From: Enoplolaimus lenunculus
Lineage: Eukaryota; Nematoda; Enoplea; Enoplida; Thoracostomopsidae
NCBI GenBank assembly: GCA_030248215.1
Contig: JASANG010003325.1
Span: forward strand, 87,157-151,156
DNA: 64,000 nucleotides
Direction of reading: 5' to 3'
A model generated the notes under the pieces. It was not told the DNA's origin, did not search any database, and was given only the letters and a program-made list of their open reading frames with translations. Numbering within the stretch: the first letter of the stretch is position 1; the number at the start of each line of letters is the position of its first letter. Shown in pieces: positions 34,549-45,240 of this stretch. The position numbers were made by a program, and so were the translations under genes.

Positions 34549-34893
34549 AGCTCAAGTCGTAATTCAGCCCAATTTCGAATTGGGCTTGAAAAAAGCGGAA
34601 TTCCGACCTGGGCCAGCCCAAGGCGGAATCAAGTCTGATAAAGCTGTGTGTTTTCTGATTGGTTGCTTGAAAGCCGTAATCCTGGTTGATTCCACTTTGC
34701 TCAGTAAAAACTGTTTGGTAGCCAACAGGTGGCGATTACTTAGCCAATCAGAATCGAGTATTCGCATCAGCCAATCGTATTTGAGCATGGCACTATGGTA
34801 GTAGCCAATCAAAAGGCGTGCACTTGTCGCATAGAAAGAATTACGCCCTGGACTAGCCCAATTCGGTTTGGGCTAAATTACGACTTGGGCTGC
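34549..34893. mobile_element. Family F MITE with four CCAAT boxes
   Basis: About 345 bp. The left end CAAGTCGTAATTCAGCCCAA is mirrored by TTGGGCTAAATTACGACTTG at the right, and a further inner palindrome (CCCAATTTCGAATTGGG) lies in the left arm. The interior holds CCAAT in one orientation at 34744, 34771 and 34805 and the complement ATTGG at 34658, each in the extended form AGCCAATC or GATTGG. Frames spanning it are chance products of the GC-rich arms. Confidence 0.75.
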
Positions 34894-35023
34894 GATATAT
34901 ATTTATATATAAATAAATAAATAAATATATATGTATACTTCTTTTGTGGAAGTTTTAAATTTAAATTACTGTCCCAATACTTTTTTAATCGTATTTTAAA
35001 TATTGATTCTAAAACGTTCTCAC

Positions 35024-35112
35024 GGCACACTGCACTGTAGTTTTCGAGGTACCGCCAATCCACTGCTGGCACAGGTTCAGCTATTATTTTGTTTCTGGCG
35101 AGGGCGTATAAA
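35024..35112 (-). CDS. Possible small internal exon, 29 full codons
   Basis: On the minus strand, the acceptor CCCTTACATACCGTAG and the donor C|GTGAGA bound 89 bp. One base completes a codon and 29 codons follow, including NKIIAEPVPAVDWRYLENYS, in codons that look selected. The frame also stays open past the donor. The PAVDW motif followed by aromatic residues is distantly like the PAIDWAYY segment of mitochondrial ATP synthase subunit d, but the rest does not match, so no name is given. No partner exons were found. Confidence 0.2.
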
Positions 35113-36862
35113 CTACGGTATGTAAGGGTTAAAGTCACCTTTTTTGTAATTTTTGTTCAGGGGTTTTTAGGAACTTTTTCTTCAGCAGGCAACACAAGAA
35201 ACTACCCCGTCAAAACATTTATGGAACGTTACTACCCTTTGCAAAATTCTGTCTGCGGTCCTGGTTTCTAATATTTATATATATACCCAAAACCTTGTAG
35301 TTTTATTCTTATTCGAAGTGAAAATGAGTTTGCCTGTTTCACGCCCAATCAGTCGGATAGTTAGGATAAAGTCTTGGAGTCTACACCGCTCTTAATTCAT
35401 GAGCCAATATATTATTTTGAATCATTTCTGCTCCTATCAAATTTTTTATTACAGCGCGATAGTAAATTTTCATAGTCAATCCAGGTTGTTTCATGCTCTG
35501 TACGTCATACCCCCCCCACTTAATTCAAAATATTGGTTCAGTGCTTTTGCCCATTAGTATTTTAAATTAAATTTTATGAAGGTCGATCACGGAATCCTTT
35601 TCGCATAGATGTTGGCTTAACTGTGTAGGCTTACGGTACGCTGCACGCACTATGATAGTATCACACTTTACTCTGCCACAAAAACTATTACTTTGGTTTT
35701 ATTTTAACGAGTTTTGATGTGGTATGAAACAACATAACATACCTATGTTCCAGTGTACAGTAGCAAATCCAAGGAAGACTCAGCGAAGACTCTATTTCCC
35801 CCCGTTTTCAAGCCCCAACGATGGAAAAATTTTGCTAAGAAATTCCATCTAATTTAACCTCTGAAACTTGTTTATCTTAATGATCACTTCGCAAACGGAA
35901 TCGTTTTGACTATTTCATAGCAAACTGCAAATTTTGGTCAAAAATTGACAATAGTATGTGTTTTAATTTTTGATTTTCATACAATTTGATTGCGTATTAA
36001 CCCGAATGAAACTACCACGTTCTGAATTTTTATGCATTTTTCACCATTAGTACTAAGCTGTTCTTCCCATATATCAAAACAACAAACTCTCTACCACTGC
36101 CGTCACAAACTTCGGAATCACATATGGGTTCACGCAGGCATTATGTCGCAAATCAACAATGATTTAAGATCAACGCTAATTGCTTATGCATTATCCACAA
36201 AAAAGGACGCGGCTGTTTGGAGAAAAATGGTGCCCATTCCAAACCGTTCATTTCGAAATTTTATACATTTCGAGTATACACAAGCTCAAGCTTAGACCAA
36301 TCGTAATTGTTGTGGACTATAAAAACTAACGTAGTTTGTAATGGCGCATTTTAGAAATTTGCAAAATATTACAGGTGGTGCAAAGTTTAAGTTTATTACA
36401 GCACGACTTTAGGAACATGCACCAATTACACCAGACGTATTCCAAAAATCATAAACTCGTAAGCATTTTAGTGAAGACCACGTGACGATTTTAAGTCTAT
36501 TAATTTTTTCATGACTTAAGTTAAAATTAACGTCTTTCAAGTCCAGAAAACTCATTCATTTTAAATGGCATATTTTGAACACGGTCAATTTGAAGCAATC
36601 AAATATCAAATAAGCATGATCGAAACACAAAACTGTGTCTCCGTGCATCTGTTCAAATAATCAAATCTGATTGGTCTATAAGTTCAATAGCAGTTTAGGC
36701 CATGCCAAACTGCTATTACGCAAAATAGTTGATTAGTTAAGGCCAATTAGTAATTGTCCTAAATAGCAGGTTGACCGGCGACATGTGTACAAACAACTGA
36801 ACTAATTCTAGAAACCTGAACTTACATATTTAACAGTTTCACAAATCTCTCACTTCCCGGTC

Positions 36863-37022
36863 CATCTAAAGGCCAGAGGCGGGACGTTTCCTGCTGGACT
36901 GCCACAGAGTCAGCTTAAGCTTTAGCTTTATTTTTGCTTAGGCTTAGGTATAAGTTCATTCTTACGCTTAGGCTTACAAGTACGCTTATATCAACGTTAC
37001 GGACCTGCTCTATACATTGGCC
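36863..37022 (-). mobile_element. Family B MITE, reverse orientation
   Basis: AGGCGGGACGTTTCCTGCTG, a core of CTTAGG and TTAAGC hexamers, then GTTACGGACCTGCTCTATAC followed by ATTGGCCC. Confidence 0.7.
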
Positions 37023-37544
37023 CACTTCCATGACGCATTTCAACATTTTTGTTCCGCTAACAGCCAAAACCATCTCCACTCTAATTCTGAAAAACTAAAA
37101 ATCACACACCTGTGACTCGCTTTTAGTTTTCAAGTGAGGTATTGTTGTATGTTGCTATACCTTGCAGATACCAAATTGGTCTATTGTGCATTATAGTTGG
37201 TAGGTTTCATTTCATTTATGCTTTCAATACGCTATATGCTGATACGGGCTGTTTAGGCTTAGTTTAGTGTGTGAAACACAGAACCTGCGGGTCTATTTTT
37301 GTTTGAATAAAAACACACCTACGCAGCATTGTGTTACATGCGCCGCAGAATGGCCATAACAAGTTTGAACGCTTCTGATGTATTAGGATAGTATTTTCTA
37401 GATTAATTGAAGCATTTTAATTATGATAACATTACTACAGGGCTTACCGTTGCTCTGGTACGCTTACCGATTGGTATATTGCCAGACGAAATAGAAGCCA
37501 GAACGCTTCTGGAGGAACCGTGAAATCATGAATTCGCAGAACTT

Positions 37545-37945
37545 CACTGTAGTGACCCGAATAAAAGCGATGGTAGTAATATGAGGGGTGTCTCCATTTT
37601 GAGTCCGAATCTATCAGAGTCCGTATCCGTAATGAGAATCCGTGACCGGATACACTCCCTAAACATTAATTAGAGTTCATAAATGTCATTTTTCTCTAAT
37701 TGTAGTCATAAATGTCTCCAGGACCTAATCATGTTGAGATTGAAAATAAAGAAGTTTTGAAAGGAGTATATTATCTTGCATTACCGCTAAAGCTAAATTT
37801 GATACAAGGCAAATTAAACGTTTAATTCAACAGACAGTTTCAATACCGGATATATATTAGTTACGAAGGGTGGCGGAGGGCGGGTTTAAAAACCAATGAT
37901 CGTCCTTAATTAAATAACAAGGCGGAACCCTTTGGAGAGAACGAA
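37545..37945. mobile_element. Family A MITE, copy 4, lacking the right terminus
   Basis: Starts CACTGTAGTGACCCGAATAA and follows family order through GAGTCCGTATCCGTAATGAG and ATTCAACAGACAGTTTCAAT to GCGGAACCCTTTGGAGAGA, where it stops before the terminal repeat. Confidence 0.75.
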
Positions 37946-38563
37946 AAATTGAACAAAAATCTTAGATGTCAATTAACACTGCAGTTAGTAGTCCAAATAG
38001 CTTAACTTGAAGCTATATACCTTTCATTCATCTCATTTGGTTGAAAAATCAAAAAATTGCACTGTTTGTGGTACAGACATATTTTTTACTTGACCAACGT
38101 TAGGCATGTGAAGAAAGTTGCCCTCAATTATTGTCTATATATGAATCTTCGACATTTCCATTTTAAAACTAGCCAAATAGGCAAGGAACGACTTGGAAAA
38201 CGGGACCGCGTACAGGTTAATGAATCATACATTTATTTAGTGACATTTTAAGTCATTTATAGCTGATCTGTATTTTCAGCACAGCCCGACATTATATCTT
38301 CCAGTGAAAACGAATAGGAATGAAAACGAATGGGTTGTCTTCATTTGGTCCAGAACTTTGCTAATTAGAAATTTTAGCTACTCGCCAGAACTTTTGTTTT
38401 TACTTCATCGTTTCACAATTCTCTTGTGTCTGATGAAACCAAACAAACATTGTTGGCAGGCCTACGTTTTGACCACCTATTTCCTGGTGGTAGTGCCAGT
38501 TTTGTCATATCCTGGTCGTCTGTGTATATATGGAGCTGTAAACATGATTATTTGAAGGGCCAT

Positions 38564-38722
38564 TCAGGGCCGTAACAGTCTATTAAGCATATTCCAAGCC
38601 TAAGCCTAAGCCAAAGCATTGAAAAAAGTGTATTGCTAAAGCCTAAAGCCTAAGCAAAAAAGTAGTCTAGAATGTAAAGGCTTTTCTTTTACAGACCCAC
38701 CAGAAACCGGCAGGGCCGTAAC
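38564..38722 (+). mobile_element. Family B MITE, B2 subtype
   Basis: CAGGGCCGTAACAGTCTATT at the left, a hexamer core, then GTAGTCTAGAATGTAAAGGC and ACCCACCAGAAACCGGCAGG with GCCGTAAC at the right. The subtype shares its right half with 43079-43260. Confidence 0.7.
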
Positions 38723-39560
38723 AGCAATATAGGCCGTTTGTAGCGTGAAACTCTCTTTGTGGAGATGAGTCAGTTTTAATTTCGTTGAGAACGCTAACGA
38801 ACAAATACTCGTAAACAGAAAAGTTAATTTTATTTCAAAATAAATTAAATTTCACTATTGCGTTGTTGTGGTTCGGCAGTTCTTAATATTATGCGAAACA
38901 TCTTTACTGCTTTCAGAGTGAATCACAATTGTTTATGATCAGGGTGCAACCGGAATTACATTTCACCACAACCGGAATTTCGTTTGCACACTGGTATGAT
39001 TTGTAGTCTGAGAAAGTCTTATAATAAATACATAACGTCTGTTTTGCGATTTATGCAAATACATGATCGGTTCACAGAGCATAATTAGCTTAATCTATGA
39101 TAAGCTGTTGTGCTGTTCTATATCAGGAATTTGAGTGACAAAAAATTGTTTGTTGTTACCGGCGACAGATTTGCTTTCAGTTTTAAAACTCAGATGTATT
39201 TGTGTTCGAACATCCAAATTTTAAGTTCTTACTGCTTAAATAATAATCCATGAGGAAGGAATTTTAACTTATAAACTTAAAATTTGTCAAGCACCACCCG
39301 CAATGGTAGGAACATTTCATTTCAACCATAATATGATGGCAAAACGCATATAAACTTTAACCCCAGTCTTAGAGTTAGATTTTACCTGTTGCTGGTACGA
39401 AATTCCTTTAACTATAAAGCTTGATGCTCAGAGACGTAGCCAATCTTTCCTTTTCAGAACTTAAAGTGCAGAATTTTACAAACAAGTACTCCAAGCAATA
39501 GCACAGCGTTTTCCGCTTGTATTATTAGTCCATTCTAGTAAACTAAAAACCATGATTGCT

Positions 39561-39722
39561 CGGGCCCGTAGCCAAGGGGGGGGGCAGGGAGGCTCAACCA
39601 CCTTGAAAAAGTTTAAGCCCCCCTATAAAATTTTCAACCTTGGTTGTAGGTCACCGAAAACCCAACTATGTCCCTCGTGAAAATTTTTAGCCTTCGTAGT
39701 AAGATGAGCTAGCTACGGGCCT
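39561..39722 (+). mobile_element. Family G MITE, copy 9
   Basis: CGGGCCCGTAGCCAAGGGGG at the left, TTTTCAACCTTGGTTGTAGG in the core and AGCTAGCTACGGGCCTG at the right. Full length. Confidence 0.8.
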
Positions 39723-40656
39723 GTGATTGCCAGATTTAAGCCATTTTAATTATAGTTCCGGTTTAGTCTATTTGTGTAAATATTTCGGTTAACCAAAAGT
39801 TTGTGCTGTACAGGTTTAATTCACAGGTACTCAAATCTTAGTGAACGAAACGGTTTTTCGTAATTCCAATCGATTTCACAAAAGCAAATGTTGACATAGT
39901 GTTAATTTCATGGGCTTATATTTTGCATATATATTGTCTATTCTATGATAAATGTTTGCAGCTTTATTTCGTTGTTGGGTTTCCTTTAACTGGCGTGATA
40001 AGGCGGCTTCACTGCCGGCAAAATCTAAAATTGAGCGGAAACCCTTGCATAAAAACCACAGTCGTTTGTAGAAAAAAATCATCTTTCAAATTTCAACAAA
40101 ATGCTTGCGAATAATTTTGCTAGAATTTGTTTATAAAATCAACCTTAATCCATTTCAAAAACCGCGCAATGCGACCACAAACCGTTCTATTCGGCAGTCC
40201 ATCGTAAACTCGCATTTTTATAATGACTCAGCCATGCCCGGTTGTCTTTCATGTTGTTTTTTCGCATTTTAAGTGGCTTTTCAAAACACGAAATGCATCC
40301 AAAATCATTATGATCTGAGACCGCTGGAGAGTTTATAATTGCGCAAAAATACCATCGTAATTTGCGTTTTGAGATGATGTGCGCATTCGTGTCTTTCACA
40401 ACGCAGACACTCACATGACGGTAACGTGCGTCATTTTAGTAGTCTATAATTATGAATACGTAACAAGTGGCGTATACCAGTAGCAATAGGGAGTTGTATT
40501 GTTTTGAATTTTCTCGACAACCAGACAAAAAAATTTTTTACAAGATTCACAATAACCTGACGGCGATTACAGACCTAAATTTCTCGTTTGTCAAGTTAGC
40601 TTAGAACATACCTGTCGCGAAATGATGTCACTGATAACGGCCGAGTAAAACGCAAT

Positions 40657-41400
40657 CAGCAAATGTATGCGTGGTATGCACGCAAGTTTGTGCTTATTTT
40701 TACACACAAAAACATACATATAAACGTGTAACGTGACGTATTCTGTATGATAGACTCACGCATAACACGCTGATTAAGATATATACACCGCATTTATATG
40801 CGTGTTACACGCGAGTTTGTATTTATTTTACATACAAAGACGTGTTGCTTGCCGTGTTCAGATATACATACATACATACATACATATATAATGTCGTTTT
40901 GTGGTTTGATAAAAACAATCTCGCATATAACATTATGATTAAGATATACCGAATGCACATGCGTGTCTCTCATCAAACACACGTGTAACATGCGCGTTTG
41001 TGTTTATTTTACACACAAAGACGTGTTGCTTGCCGTGTTCACACATACATACATACGTACATACATATATAATGTCGTTTTGTGGTTTGTTAAAAACAAT
41101 CTCGCATACAACACTATGATTTAGATATACCGCGGTACATGCGTGTCTCTCATCAAACACGCGTGTAGAATGCGCGTTTGTGTTTATTTTACATACAAAG
41201 ACGTGTTGCTTGCCTATTCACACATATATACATACATACATACATATATAATGTCGTTTTGTGGTTTGGTAAAAACAATCTCTCATATAACAGTATGATT
41301 TAGATATACCGCATGTACATGCGTGTCTCTCATCAAACACGCGTGCATCATACGAATTTGTGTTTACTTTTACACGCAAAACACATGTTGATTATTGTGT
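40657..41400. repeat. Minisatellite, unit about 165-181 bp, roughly four copies
   Basis: The anchor GATTAAGATATAC or GATTTAGATATAC recurs at 40772, 40937, 41118 and 41297. Each unit runs through GCGTGTCTCTCATCAAACAC, GTGTTTATTTTACATACAAA, GACGTGTTGCTTGCC, a CATA run and AATGTCGTTTTGTGGTTTG. A worn partial unit precedes the first anchor. Units 2 and 3 are the most alike. Frames on the minus strand of the array are repeat translations. Confidence 0.85.
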
Positions 41401-41510
41401 TTTACACAAATATACTCATGTTCCCACGTCACACACGTGTGTGTTTGTGTAAGCATATGTGATACCACACTCACGTAAAATCTTTCACACACGCATGTGT
41501 GCCTTAAAGT
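41401..41510. repeat. Alternating purine-pyrimidine tract after the minisatellite
   Basis: CACACACGTGTGTGTTTGTG, TTTCACACACGCATGTGTGC and similar short CA/TG runs continue the composition of the minisatellite without its period. Such alternating tracts can adopt Z-DNA in vitro; that is a general property, not shown here. Confidence 0.5.
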
Positions 41511-41527
41511 AAAACGCTGGCCGTGTG

Positions 41528-41736
41528 CAGGGCCGCAGCAGCCACCCCCATACCTACCTCCCATTTGGTAGGAGCCCTCAACCCTAAAGGACCGTCCACC
41601 CTAACCTGGCTGAAACAAAACCGCCAAAGTTTTAAAATTCGCTCGGCTTCTCGCTCGCTTCACTCGCGAATTGGGAGACCCCACCTTGAAGTTTGAGGGG
41701 AACCTTCACCCCTATCTGCTCCGGCAGAGGCCGTAT
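41528..41736 (-). mobile_element. Family E MITE, copy 2, reverse orientation
   Basis: ACCCCCATACCTACCTCCCA, CCCTAACCTGGCTGAAACAA, CTTCTCGCTCGCTTCACTCG and CTATCTGCTCCGGCA are the reverse complements, in reverse order, of the blocks seen in copy 1 at 10167. Confidence 0.7.
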
Positions 41737-42629
41737 GTATGTGTCTCTGACTGAATTTGTGTGTCCCATTAGCGGTTTCTGGTTATTTCGGGAACTTCCG
41801 TCACAACTCGCATGAAAAGAAAATGAAGCTTCACAACAAGCTTATAATAATGTACTGGCAACGTCGAACGCACATTTACTGCATTTGCTCGTAAAACTTG
41901 TGGTTTGTTTTAGTCCTCAAAATATCATGGGCTGTACGATGATTTGTTTGTATGAGAGGTCGAGTTGTGGCCGCGGACCGGACTGTTGAATCTCAGTTCG
42001 TGGTCATGTTTAAGGGCGTGCAAAGCGATAACGGATGATAAGGGAATTTGTACACCTGAAATTTATTGAGAACGATAAAAATAGACACTTTTACATAGCT
42101 CAGAATATTGTGCTTAATCGCACAGGTGAAAGCGTTTTTTTGCTTGTGGCATATACATTTCATATGAGGTTATACTCTAGCGAAATGAAATCCTGGCTAC
42201 ATCTTGTGCTATGACTGCAATCGAATAATATAAAGAATGGATATTGAACTTTTGCGACCGTAATTAAGTCCTTTGATATACACCTGAGGGCTCCAAATAG
42301 AAATTTTGATGCTTTTCATATAGGTCTGAAATATACATCACAGGATATAGTGTCAGTGGGATGGCGAAAATAAATATGTACCAGCGCAATAGACAGATAG
42401 CGTACCATTGAAGGACGCTGGTCGACGCGGAATCAAATTTTGCATGATCCCAGCTGTTGCAGTAGTCGTTTGCGTTTTATTAAGAAGTTTGTAAGCAAAT
42501 AAACGACGATAATGCAATAACCATAGTAGCAGCTGCCAACTGATACTAATCGCAGTCCATGGTGCCTACAAGTTAAGGCTTAAATTAAGACTCTCAGGCT
42601 CAGATTTAAGATTGTGTTATATTTTTCGG

Positions 42630-42735
42630 TGTTGCGCAACGCCGCGCAGTGCCGTCCGTTGCCGCACGGCAGCGCCCCGTTGTGCGTCACTGCTTGCCGC
42701 CCTTCGCTGCCGCTGGCGTTACGCGGAATCGCGCG
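42630..42735. mobile_element. Family H-like GC-rich block, copy 3
   Basis: GTTGCGCAACGCCGCGCAGT, GCCGTCCGTTGCCGCACGGC and GCCGCTGGCGTTACGCG form a GC-rich, partly self-complementary block resembling H, but much diverged. It interrupts a hexamer-rich B-like stretch. Confidence 0.4.
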
Positions 42736-42769
42736 TTTCTCAAAAATCATTTGTTTGACATGGAGCAGA

Positions 42770-42925
42770 GCGCAAACCTTGCTTTGACAAAGGCTAAGGT
42801 AAACGTTTGGGCTTAGGCTTACGCTAACGTAAACTTTTTCTGAAACCTAAGCCTATGCCTGCGCCTAAAGCTTCAGCCTGAGCCTAAAGCATGAGCGCAA
42901 AAATAAACCTGAGCGTAAATCAAAA
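42770..42925. repeat. Degenerate CCTAAG/CTTAGG hexamer array
   Basis: GGCTTAGGCTTACGCTAACG followed, after a switch of strand, by CCTAAGCCTATGCCTGCGCC. The two halves point in opposite directions, suggesting two abutting B cores. Clear B termini are absent. Confidence 0.5.
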
Positions 42926-43078
42926 TCTGTGAGTGGAAGTATACAAGAGCCTGCATGACGTAATAGTTTCACAGTTTGCCCTACTCGTTTTTCTATCTGA
43001 ACCTGATGACCTTGATCCCCCGGCCCTCAAACCTTTAGCATAGCTTCTAGTGTTACAGCGATGGTTGTTAGCAAATTC

Positions 43079-43260
43079 GGCCAATGTTACTTTTAGGGCT
43101 GTAACAGTAGATTAAGCGTATTTCTAAGCCTAAGCCTAAGCCTAAGGTTAAGTCTAAGTCTAAGTCTAAGCAAAAAATGTAGTCTAGAATGTAAGTCTTC
43201 TCTTTTATAGATCCACCAGAAACTGGGACGGCCCTAAAAGTAACATGGGCCGCAAATTCG
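43079..43260 (+). mobile_element. Family B MITE, B2 subtype, clear inverted ends
   Basis: GGCCAATGTTACTTTTAGGG at the left is mirrored by CCCTAAAAGTAACATGGGCC at the right (imperfect inverted repeats of about 20 bp). Inside are about nine CCTAAG or TCTAAG hexamers, then GTAGTCTAGAATGTAAG and ATCCACCAGAAACTGGGACG. Confidence 0.8.
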
Positions 43261-43605
43261 ACCAAAAAATAGTTTTGAAGCTGTTGTTTCAGTAAAAAAA
43301 GTCGGCTAAAAACTACAGAATTGTCGAAATGAAATATATAACACGATATGTACGATTTTTTTTAATTCGTAAGCCTAACCAGAGTTGTTTTCAGTCCATA
43401 TATTTGCCTATTAGCGTATACGAATTGCTGCAAGTATGCCGCTATGTAGGTTCTTAGCTTGTATTATAAAGATGGTAAGATAAAAGCCAAACTCTACGTT
43501 ACCATGGAATTTCTATCTGGTCTCAGCTGTGCGCTGAAACGAGAGCATATATTTCAGACTAGTGCCACAAAGACGAACATATATTTATATATTAAAAGCA
43601 GTGGT

Positions 43606-43770
43606 GGTTGTGGATGCGGAAAATTCTAACGGGCGCCGCATCAGTGAAAAATTTGTCAACGAAGCGAACGAGGAGCCAAACGCAATTTTGGCCCAAAATC
43701 TTAACAAAAAATGTTTGTTTTAATCCATGTTGGAATCCATAGCTTGGGTGGCCTCCTGAATCTGCCAATG
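43606..43770. mobile_element. Family D-related element, copy 4
   Basis: TTGTGGATGCGGAAAATTCT (worn terminus), GAAGCGAACGAGGAGCCAAA, GCAATTTTGGCCCAAAATC and TTTGTTTTAATCCATGTTGG keep the D order. Confidence 0.5.
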
Positions 43771-45044
43771 ATTCTAGGGAATTCTATTATTATCATCATA
43801 CTGTGATTCATCTGTGTTACCTAAGTAATTTAAGAGACTTTGAGTTTCAACTGATTAAGATGCATGATGGTAATCCTATGGGTTTGCTGTCTAGAAGAAG
43901 ACATTCAAAGCAGTTATACTATATTGGCTTTTAAAGTCACTTTAGCGTTGCGATATTTCGACTGCCAGCTTTTGGTTTAAATGGCTTACTGAGAACCTGC
44001 CAAGTAATGGGGTTTCACGTTTCACCTTGCCGACCACCTGACGCCAAGGTTTAAAATCAGAAGGAACATGTTTCTTTGGTTCGAATTTAGCTTTGCGTCA
44101 AAAAGTTGCGGTGTTACTCACGAAGTTTTAAATTTTTCACTAATTATTAGCAAATAGTATGAAGTAATTGGTTCATGTTAATTATAACTACCTTCGCTGG
44201 GAGCAGAAGCGTCCGCAGAACATTAGTTTGCAAAGGCACTGAATACTTTTGGGGGGCCCCTACAATTGTAATTCAAGATTTATACTTTAACAAATACTTT
44301 CTCTTCAAATATGATCGTGTTTACACTATAATTTCAAAAGCTATATCTTTTGAACTGCTGGTCATGCAGCCATAAAACTGGTACCGCAGAACTCAACTCG
44401 TCGAGATCTAACCTGTAGGCCATTTTGCTTTTAGTTTATAGGAAATGCAGATTCCATAACTCGTAAAATATAAAATACCAAGTTTTGTTTAAATATTTTA
44501 CTATTTCTGCTTAGACTTTTTAGGTTACCAGCTACAGTTTATTCCATCTGTCAAGATAATCTTATCTTTTAATGAAGCTCATATTTTCATATACCAATCG
44601 TTTAGCATTTCACTGTCGGCTTCCTCTAGTAGCTGACGCGAATATAAAAAACTCTCAACAATCCTTAAGCTTAAATAAGCTTGGTAAATAAATAATTTCT
44701 TTTTAATTGGTTTTGTTTCTGTTTTAGAAATAACCCAGAACTATGATTCCAAACCGGAAATCTATTGGCATTTAAGCGTTGAATAGTATTGTCAAAAATT
44801 TATGGAATTGCTACTACGGAGAGCTACAGGTGCTTGAGCTATGCGCTTGTTTTTGTGCCCGTAGCCAGAAGGGGACCAACAGTAGTGAAACCCCGGAGTT
44901 TCTGCTAACTAGTAACCATCTGAAATAATTGCATCAGATTTGAAAGCTGGAATTAAAACAAGCTTTTAGCTCGTTTAATGAGTCTCGCATCATTCTTCTG
45001 CGCGGCTAAAGACTGGAGCCTCTGTTTTGCCCATTTTTCCATTG

Positions 45045-45240
45045 CCGTAGCTCAGTACCGGAGCAGGCAGGGGTGGGGGGTCCTCCCAATTTCCAAGGTG
45101 GGGCCCCCAAAGTCGCGTGCGAAAAGACAGGCGCATTTAAAAACTTCAGCGGTTTTTGTTTCATCCGGTTAGGGTGGGGCCCCTTTAGGGATGGGCCCCC
45201 CAAATGGGGGGTATGGGAGGTGGCTGGCGCTGCCGTAGCT
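45045..45240 (+). mobile_element. Family E MITE, copy 3
   Basis: GTACCGGAGCAGGCAGGGGT, GGGGCCCCCAAAGTCGCGTG, CGGTTTTTGTTTCATCCGGT, CCCCCCAAATGGGGGGTATG in family order. Frames across it in both directions are repeat artefacts. Confidence 0.75.

Larger units (their letters stand above)
25144..35023. other. Non-coding stretch of about 9.9 kb
   Basis: Contains G, B, H, C and F elements, listed separately. Segments 25200-26650, 26900-29600 and 29800-31300 look unique and AT-rich. A tail matching the S repeat (AAATATTCATGTGAGAAA) occurs alone near 28417. A GC-rich patch at 29340-29520 holds a 39-codon plus-strand frame (starting MATNTCDGFITEWSAGIPVG) with no splice support. Confidence 0.45.

Noticed and set aside
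34564-34812. Opposed frames of 73-82 codons
   Set aside because: They fall inside the palindromic F element and reflect its composition.
40794-41160. Two similar Cys/Val/Tyr-rich minus-strand frames resembling a small gene family
   Set aside because: They are translations of successive minisatellite units.
40657-41400. CRISPR-like array
   Set aside because: Units of 165-181 bp are similar throughout, without short repeats separated by unique spacers; the sequence is eukaryotic.
43068-43265. Frame with Leu-Asp and Leu-Gly repeats
   Set aside because: A translation of the CCTAAG-type hexamers of a family B element, as is the one at 11184-11393.
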